Assembly (NCBI RefSeq): GCF_900021175.1
Contig: NZ_FCOP01000003.1
Coordinates: forward strand, 45,558 to 109,557
Length of the DNA: 64,000 nt
Direction of reading: 5' to 3'
Origin: Pseudenterobacter timonensis
GTDB lineage: Bacteria; Pseudomonadota; Gammaproteobacteria; Enterobacterales; Enterobacteriaceae
Both the position numbers and the translations under genes were made by a program. Positions 59,446 to 64,000 of the stretch are shown here, piece after piece. Positions within the stretch are counted from its first letter, which is position 1, and each line of letters starts with the position of its first letter. The notes below the pieces were generated by a model. That model had not been told where the DNA came from. It saw nothing but the letters and a program-made list of their open reading frames with translations, and made no database searches.

Positions 59446-60354
59446 ATGTCGAGATTACTCGCTGCGATAACCCTGCTTCTGAGCATCGCTTTAACTATTC
59501 TAATCACCATCGCCTGTTCCGTACCGATCATCGTGGCCGGGATCGTTAAGTTGCTTCTGCCTGTGCCTCCTGTCTGGCGAGCCGTATCGACATTTTGTAA
59601 TTTCATGATGTACTGCTGGTGCGAAGGGCTGGCGGCGCTGCTGCATTTAAATCCATATCTGAAATGGGATGTGGAAGGGCTGGAAGGTCTGAATAAGAAA
59701 AACTGGTATTTGCTGATCTGTAACCACCACAGCTGGGCAGATATTGTGGTGTTGTGCGTCCTGTTTCGCAAACATATCCCGATGAATAAGTATTTTCTCA
59801 AGCAGGAGCTGGCCTGGGTACCGTTTATTGGTCTCGCATGCTGGGCGCTGGATATGCCTTTTATGAAACGCTATTCCCGCAGTTATTTAATCCGTCATCC
59901 GGAACGGCGCGGCAAAGATGTCGAAACCACACGCCGCTCCTGCGAGAAATTTCGCCTCCATCCCACTACCATTGTGAATTTCGTTGAAGGCTCCCGCTTT
60001 ACCGAAGAGAAACGCCGCCAGAGCCGGTCACCCTATAAAAATCTGCTGCCACCCAAAGCGGCAGGTATTGCCATGGCGCTCAACGTGCTCGGCAACCAGT
60101 TCGATAAAATGCTGAACGTCACGCTCTGTTATCCGGAAAATGATAAAACTCCTTTCAGTGATATGCTCAGCGGTAAGCTGACACGCATTGTGGTTCGGGT
60201 AAATATGCTGCCCGTCGCGGAGGAGTTACACGGGGATTATGTTAACGATAAAAACTTCAAGCGGCATTTCCAGCTCTGGCTGAATACCCTGTGGAACGAA
60301 AAAGATATGCTGATTGAAAATCTCAAAGCCTCAAACAAAAACGCCGGTCATTGA
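59446..60354 (+). CDS. yihG: PlsC-family acyltransferase YihG
   Basis: This 302-residue inner-membrane acyltransferase is of the lysophosphatidic acid acyltransferase type. An N-terminal helix (about 5-40) is followed by motif I, NHHSWAD (His94 and Asp99), and the [12 protein letters not shown] motif. In E. coli it acts as an acyl donor-specific LPA acyltransferase paralogue of PlsC. I prefer the ATG at 59446; a TTG five codons upstream at 59431 is an alternative, and neither has a strong ribosome binding site. The stop codon lies inside the terminator shared with dsbA. E. coli has yihF between this gene and dsbA, and it is absent here. Confidence 0.93.
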   Translation: MSRLLAAITLLLSIALTILITIACSVPIIVAGIVKLLLPVPPVWRAVSTFCNFMMYCWCEGLAALLHLNPYLKWDVEGLEGLNKKNWYLLICNHHSWADIVVLCVLFRKHIPMNKYFLKQELAWVPFIGLACWALDMPFMKRYSRSYLIRHPERRGKDVETTRRSCEKFRLHPTTIVNFVEGSRFTEEKRRQSRSPYKNLLPPKAAGIAMALNVLGNQFDKMLNVTLCYPENDKTPFSDMLSGKLTRIVVRVNMLPVAEELHGDYVNDKNFKRHFQLWLNTLWNEKDMLIENLKASNKNAGH

Positions 60355-60366
60355 CCGGCGTTTTTG
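60337..60366. terminator. Bidirectional terminator between yihG and dsbA
   Basis: The 10-bp stem acgccggtca/tgaccggcgt (60341-60350 with 60352-60361) is flanked by A- and T-runs on both sides. It serves both convergent genes and contains the yihG stop codon. Confidence 0.88.
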
Positions 60367-60376
60367 CTTCTTTCAC

Positions 60377-61000
60377 TTACTTCTTTTCAACCAGATATTT
60401 TACGGTATCCGCATATTGCTGAACGAAAATATCCATGCTGCTGGTATCCATTCCCTGCATGTTCAGCTGGTATTTGCCGTTAACAAACATTGCCGGCACA
60501 CCCTGCAGCTGCAGATCCGCCGCGGCTTTTTCCTGCTGGGCCACCAGAGATTTCACGACAAAACTGTTCCAGGCCGCGTCATACTCTTCCCCTTTTACGC
60601 CCGCATCCACAAAGACCTTGCGGATGTCCGCAACGGTTTGTACGGTCTGGGTTTTCTGCACGGCTTCAAACATCGGAGCGGTGACTTTGTCTTCCACGCC
60701 CAGCGCCATCGCAACGGCCCACGCCTGAGTCAGCTCTTTGCCCAGCGGACCAAGGAACTCAACGTGATACTTAGTCATTTTGGTGCCTTCCGGCAGCTTT
60801 TTCTTCACGTTGTCAGAAACATGAAGCACTTCCTCGAACTGGTAGCAGTGCGGGCAGTAGAACGAGAAAAATTCCAGTACCTGCGGTTCGCCTGCAACCG
60901 GCTTTTCAAGCGTGGTGTACTGTTTACCGTCGGTAAACTGTGCCGCAGATGCGCTAAATGCCAGAATCATTCCTGCCAGCGCCAGCCAAATTTTTTTCAT
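60377..61000 (-). CDS. dsbA: Thiol:disulfide interchange protein DsbA
   Basis: DsbA is the main periplasmic disulfide-forming oxidase. The 207-residue precursor starts at 61000 behind AGGAGA and has a signal peptide (cut near SASA-AQF). The active site is Cys49-Pro-His-Cys52 in [13 protein letters not shown] and the cis-Pro motif is GVPAMFV. It lies 26 bp after srkA and is likely co-transcribed with it under Cpx control as in E. coli. Confidence 0.98.
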   Translation of the reverse strand: MKKIWLALAGMILAFSASAAQFTDGKQYTTLEKPVAGEPQVLEFFSFYCPHCYQFEEVLHVSDNVKKKLPEGTKMTKYHVEFLGPLGKELTQAWAVAMALGVEDKVTAPMFEAVQKTQTVQTVADIRKVFVDAGVKGEEYDAAWNSFVVKSLVAQQEKAAADLQLQGVPAMFVNGKYQLNMQGMDTSSMDIFVQQYADTVKYLVEKK

Positions 61001-61026
61001 GATCAACTTTCTCCTGGGTGTGTCGA

Positions 61027-62013
61027 TTAATACATTGGCGTTAATTGTAGAGGCGGTTCCTGCAGAACCTTCACCTGTTCAGTAAAAATGGTTATCTGAT
61101 TGCGCCAGTAATCTTCTCCGCTTAACCACGGGAAGTTTCTGGGAAATGCGGGATCATCCCAACGCCTGATTAACCACGCGAGATAATAGACAAAACGCAT
61201 GGCACGTAAAGGCTCAATCAGGACGATTTCGTCTGAATTGAAAGGGCTAAACTCCTCATAGGCTTCGATAATCGTTTCAAGCTGCATACGTTGCTCAGCT
61301 TTATCACCGTTGAGCAGCATCCACAGATCCTGAATAGCAGGCCCCATACGGGCATCGTCAAGATCGACAAATAGAGGGCCGTCGCGCCAGAGAATATTTC
61401 CGGCGTGGCAGTCGCCGTGCAGACGAAGCACCGGAACGTTATTATCCCAGCGCGCTTTGGTCGCATCAATAAGCGCATCTGTCGCATTCAGGAATGCCAC
61501 TTTTAAGGATGCGGGAATAAGCGATGTGGCTTCAAATACCTGCCGCGGCGCAGTCAGGTATTCCTCAATTCCCATTGTCGGACGCACCTGGAAAATACGC
61601 TTACGGGCTGTCTGATGGATCCGACCAAGATAACGCGCCACAGACTCCATCTGATCGATATTATCAGCTTCAAACTGACGACCACCGAGACAGGGAAAAA
61701 CGGCATAGAAGAAGCCCTGATGCGTGAGCAGAGTCTGCTGATTAAAGAGCAAAGGCGCGGCGACAGGAACTTCATCATCAAGCAGATCGAGAGCGAACTG
61801 GTGTTCTTCCTGAATTTGCTCAGCCGTCCAGCGGTGAGGGCGATAGAATTTAACAACGAAGCGCTGCCGATCCTCGTCCTGAAACTGATAAACGCGGTTT
61901 TCGTAACTGTTTAAAGGGGTAAGCCCGGAGTCCACGCGGATACCCTGCTCGAACAGCGCATCCATAATGGTATCCGGGTGTAGTGTCTGGAAAGTAAAAG
62001 CGTTGTCGTTCAT
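61027..62013 (-). CDS. srkA: Stress-response kinase SrkA (RdoA/YihE)
   Basis: This 328-residue Ser/Thr protein kinase, related in fold to choline kinases, counteracts MazF-linked stress death in E. coli. The catalytic loop is [11 protein letters not shown] and the metal motif is [10 protein letters not shown]. The N-lobe lysine is in [12 protein letters not shown]. It is cotranscribed with dsbA. Confidence 0.96.
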   Translation of the reverse strand: MNDNAFTFQTLHPDTIMDALFEQGIRVDSGLTPLNSYENRVYQFQDEDRQRFVVKFYRPHRWTAEQIQEEHQFALDLLDDEVPVAAPLLFNQQTLLTHQGFFYAVFPCLGGRQFEADNIDQMESVARYLGRIHQTARKRIFQVRPTMGIEEYLTAPRQVFEATSLIPASLKVAFLNATDALIDATKARWDNNVPVLRLHGDCHAGNILWRDGPLFVDLDDARMGPAIQDLWMLLNGDKAEQRMQLETIIEAYEEFSPFNSDEIVLIEPLRAMRFVYYLAWLIRRWDDPAFPRNFPWLSGEDYWRNQITIFTEQVKVLQEPPLQLTPMY

Positions 62014-62088
62014 CCGATCATCCGGAAACTATACGAATGATTCAGGATATCATTTAACGGCGGACTCGGTGGCGCCAATTACACGCTT

Positions 62089-62358
62089 TTACTCTTTGAT
62101 TACGCCACGCGCGCGCAGCAGCGCCGTTTTAAAATCTTCTTCATAATCTTTCTGAATACCCGGGATAGCCGCATCTTTTGCGGAATCACGCATCTTAAGA
62201 TGATAGATAAGGATGTCATCAGAAAGGTCGGCCAGCTCGCCCTCATAACCTGACTCTTTCGCCAGTTTCTGTAAAAATTGCATCAGATTGAGTTCTGGCT
62301 CTTTCTGCCAGGCAGGCTGGAGGAGTTCGATAACTTCATTCAGACGTTTGCATTTCAT
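62089..62358 (-). CDS. yihD: Conserved DUF1040 protein YihD
   Basis: This 89-residue cytosolic protein of the YihD/DUF1040 family has no known function. The sequence runs from [18 protein letters not shown] to LRARGVIKE and is mostly helical. The ATG at 62358 has AAAGGAG upstream; the frame remains open further upstream, but E. coli YihD starts here. It is divergent from mobA. Confidence 0.95.
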   Translation of the reverse strand: MKCKRLNEVIELLQPAWQKEPELNLMQFLQKLAKESGYEGELADLSDDILIYHLKMRDSAKDAAIPGIQKDYEEDFKTALLRARGVIKE

Positions 62359-62425
62359 AGTGTGCTCCTTTCGTGTAGAAAGACACGTTAACAGGGTCAA
62401 TCCCACAATAAAAGAGGCGATATTT

Positions 62426-63010
62426 TTGGATCAGCACCGGAACATAACGGGCGTCATTCTGGCCGGGGGCCGGGCCAGGCGTATGGGCGGAAAAGATAAA
62501 GGATTGCAGTTACTTAACGGCAAACCGCTCTGGCAGCATGTGGCTGACGCCCTGAAAAATCAGGTATCAGCGATAACCATCAGCGCCAACCGGCATATCG
62601 ATACTTATCAGCAAAGCGGATTCCCTGTGATTAGGGATACGCTTGCGGATTTCCCGGGGCCGCTGGCCGGCATGTTAAGCGTTATGCAGCAGGCGTCAGG
62701 CGAGTGGTTTGTCTTTTGCGCCTGTGATACCCCTTTTATTCCCGCCTGTCTGGTGGAAAGGTTCGTTCAGCAGCGCGAGGACGCCCCCGTAGTATGGGCC
62801 CATGACGGCGAACGGGATCATCCCACTATTGCTTTGATTAACAGAGGGTTAGTTCCAGACCTGCAAAATTACCTTACTACCGGAGAACGACGGGTAATGA
62901 TGTTTATGCGTCGTTCCGGCGGCCATCCGGTTGATTTTAGCGATCTGAAATCAGCGTTTGTGAATGTGAATACTACGGAAGATTTACTGATGATGCAGGA
63001 GCATAAATGA
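62426..63010 (+). CDS. mobA: Molybdenum cofactor guanylyltransferase MobA
   Basis: MobA adds GMP to molybdenum cofactor to make the bis-MGD form used by DMSO-reductase-family enzymes, including the formate dehydrogenase in this window. The start is a TTG at 62426 ([14 protein letters not shown]), with GAGG eight bases upstream, giving 194 residues as in E. coli. The nucleotide-binding [16 protein letters not shown] and [13 protein letters not shown] are typical. It overlaps mobB by 4 bp. Confidence 0.96.
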   Translation: MDQHRNITGVILAGGRARRMGGKDKGLQLLNGKPLWQHVADALKNQVSAITISANRHIDTYQQSGFPVIRDTLADFPGPLAGMLSVMQQASGEWFVFCACDTPFIPACLVERFVQQREDAPVVWAHDGERDHPTIALINRGLVPDLQNYLTTGERRVMMFMRRSGGHPVDFSDLKSAFVNVNTTEDLLMMQEHK

Positions 63011-63510
63011 TTCCCGTATTAGCGATTGCGGCATGGAGCGGTACAGGAAAAACCACGCTGCTGAAGAAACTGATACCTGCGCTTTGCAGCAAAGGTATTC
63101 GTCCCGGATTGATTAAACACACTCACCATAATATGGATGTCGATAAGCCGGGAAAAGACAGCTATGAGCTACGTAAGGCTGGCGCGGCCCAGACAATAGT
63201 GGCTAGTTCCCGGCGCTGGGCATTGATGACAGAAATCCCGGATGAAGCGCCGCTGGATCTCGCTTATCTGGTCAGTCGTATGGATCATTCCACTCTGGAC
63301 CTGGTGCTGGTTGAAGGGTTTAAACATGAAGCGGTTGCGAAAATCTTACTGTTCCGAAGCGATGCCGGGCATGATGTCAGCGAATTAACGCTGGATGAGC
63401 ATGTGATTGCAGTGGCCAGTGATGTTTCGTTACCGCTGGAAATTCCGGTGCTGGATTTGAATGATGTAGATGGGATTGCAGCGTTTATTGTGACGTGGAG
63501 TACGCTCTGA
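63007..63510 (+). CDS. mobB: Molybdopterin-guanine dinucleotide biosynthesis adaptor MobB
   Basis: This 167-residue GTP-binding protein assists MobA but is not essential in E. coli. The Walker A motif is in [13 protein letters not shown] near the N-terminus, followed by [24 protein letters not shown] and VEGFKHE. It ends with a Trp-Ser-Thr-Leu tail and is followed by a REP unit. Confidence 0.95.
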   Translation: MIPVLAIAAWSGTGKTTLLKKLIPALCSKGIRPGLIKHTHHNMDVDKPGKDSYELRKAGAAQTIVASSRRWALMTEIPDEAPLDLAYLVSRMDHSTLDLVLVEGFKHEAVAKILLFRSDAGHDVSELTLDEHVIAVASDVSLPLEIPVLDLNDVDGIAAFIVTWSTL

Positions 63511-63512
63511 TT

Positions 63513-63545
63513 TGCCGAGTGGCGGCTTCGCCTTACCCGGTCTAC
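63513..63545. repeat. REP element after mobB
   Basis: A single unit with core ggcggcttcgccttacccgg directly follows the mobB stop, between convergent mobB and the rRNA operon. Confidence 0.7.
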
Positions 63546-63565
63546 AAAATTCAGTGGTGCAAAAA

Positions 63566-63594
63566 CGCAAAAAGGCCATCCTTGCGGATGGCCT
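63566..63594 (-). terminator. Terminator of the rRNA operon
   Basis: The stem aggccatcc/ggatggcct (63573-63581 with 63586-63594) is followed on the minus strand by a T-tract and gcgttttt. It lies 14 bp after the 5S gene. Confidence 0.88.
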
Positions 63595-63607
63595 CTTCAC
63601 TTGTTTG

Positions 63608-63727
63608 ATGCCTGGCAGTTCCCTACTCTCGCATGGGGAGGCCCCACACTACCATCGGCGCTGCGGCGTTTCACTTCTGAGTTCGGCATGGGGTCAGGTG
63701 GGACCACCGTGCTAAAGCCGCCAGGCA
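63608..63727 (-). rRNA. rrf: 5S ribosomal RNA
   Basis: The 120-nt minus-strand sequence begins TGCCTGGCGGC and ends GAACTGCCAGGCAT. Terminal stems pair, and the central GGTGGTCCCACCTGACCCC and CCATGCGAGAGTAGGGAA segments match E. coli 5S with few changes. In E. coli the operon next to mobB is rrnA. Confidence 0.98.
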
Positions 63728-63915
63728 AATTCTTGTCGCTCTGTCCTGTGTCTTTTGTGCTGATACTGCGTTGGCTGCGCTCGTAAAGTCAGTCACATAC
63801 TTCAGTATGCTCCTTCCTTTTCTTCGCTTGCCGCCTTGTCTCAGCGCAAAATCCTTCGGACGTCTGAATCTAAGCTGAAAATCGGTCTCTCACGCCAAAA
63901 CATCTTCGGCGTTGT
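63728..63915 (-). other. 23S-5S rRNA spacer with ERIC-like insertion
   Basis: The spacer is 188 nt, about twice the length I recall for E. coli (about 93 nt). Its ends resemble the usual spacer (ACAACGCCGAAGATGTTTTGGCG at the 23S side, then GAGAGACCGATTTTCAGC). The middle (about 63761-63850) is an extra palindromic block with ERIC-like motifs. Confidence 0.75.
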
Positions 63916-64000
63916 AAGGTTAAGCCTCACGGTTCATTAGTACCGGTTAGCTCAACGCATCGCTGCGCTTACACACCCGGCCTATCAACGTCATCGTCTT
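63916..64000 (-). rRNA. rrl: 23S ribosomal RNA, 3' end (partial)
   Basis: The last 85 nt of 23S rRNA are present. On the minus strand they end in TGAGCTAACCGGTACTAATG, ACCGTGAGGC and TTAACCTT, as in E. coli. The rest lies beyond the window. Confidence 0.97.

Noticed and set aside
62064..62105. CpxR-box-like GTAAT-N6-GTAAA upstream of srkA on the minus strand
   Set aside because: The spacing is 6 instead of 5 and one half-site is imperfect. It also overlaps the last codons of yihD. Cpx control of srkA-dsbA is plausible from E. coli, but this site is not good evidence.

Overview
The window reads as the chromosome of an enteric gammaproteobacterium of the Enterobacter / Lelliottia / Leclercia type. 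The gene order sbp-pfkA-fieF-cpxP/cpxRA-yiiM-sodA-rhaTRSBAD, then fdhD/fdoGHI-fdhE-yiiD-dtd-yihY-yihX-typA-glnALG-yshB-hemN-yihI-csrC-yihA-spf-polA-yihG-dsbA-srkA-yihD-mobAB-5S-23S is the E. coli K-12 order read in the opposite direction. Non-coding landmarks are also enteric: Spot 42, CsrC, the CpxQ tail of cpxP, REP/BIME elements, a Fur box at sodA, NtrC/sigma54 sites at glnA and a selenocysteine fdoG. The genus is inferred; no species-level marker was tested.

Layout. 1-7.9 kb: sulfate binding protein, phosphofructokinase (with a Cra-like operator), metal efflux pump, the Cpx envelope-stress system (perfect CpxR box between cpxP and cpxRA), a MOSC protein and Mn-superoxide dismutase. 8-21.2 kb: an enlarged L-rhamnose locus. 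Beside the usual symporter (rhaT), two AraC activators and rhaBAD, it holds a complete rhamnose-type ABC importer, an iron alcohol dehydrogenase that probably serves as lactaldehyde reductase, and the mutarotase rhaM. 21.2-26.4 kb: an alpha-galactoside cassette on the minus strand (LacI-type repressor, GH36 alpha-galactosidase, LacY-family permease, LacA-type acetyltransferase) with two operators exactly 21 bp apart. 26.4-28.0 kb: an XRE-cupin regulator divergent from azlCD. 28.0-30.4 kb: a gene-poor, AT-rich islet with a Cys-rich orphan and a DsbA paralogue with a CQPC active site. 30.5-42.2 kb: fdhD, a four-gene chaperone-usher cluster, and the formate dehydrogenase-O operon with fdhE. 42.2-42.8 kb: a VapBC-type toxin-antitoxin pair. 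42.9-63.5 kb: housekeeping genes. 63.6 kb to the end: the distal part of an rRNA operon (5S and the 3' end of 23S, minus strand) whose 23S-5S spacer carries an ERIC-like insertion.

How the parts work together. The rhamnose locus covers import by two energy modes, anomer conversion (RhaM), isomerisation, phosphorylation, aldol cleavage and disposal of lactaldehyde. The alpha-galactoside cassette couples import and hydrolysis of melibiose/raffinose under one local repressor. FdoGHI, FdhE and FdhD form a synthesis and maturation set for a periplasm-facing selenoenzyme. GlnA-GlnL-GlnG with its NtrC sites is the classic nitrogen-control circuit. CpxRA, CpxP, CpxQ and the srkA-dsbA pair all belong to envelope quality control.

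Most of the window is well-known core genome. I see no CRISPR array, prophage, insertion sequence or integrase. The parts I could not fully explain are the 28.0-30.4 kb islet, the short ORF between yihI and hemN, several palindromes, and the repeat insertion in the rRNA spacer.
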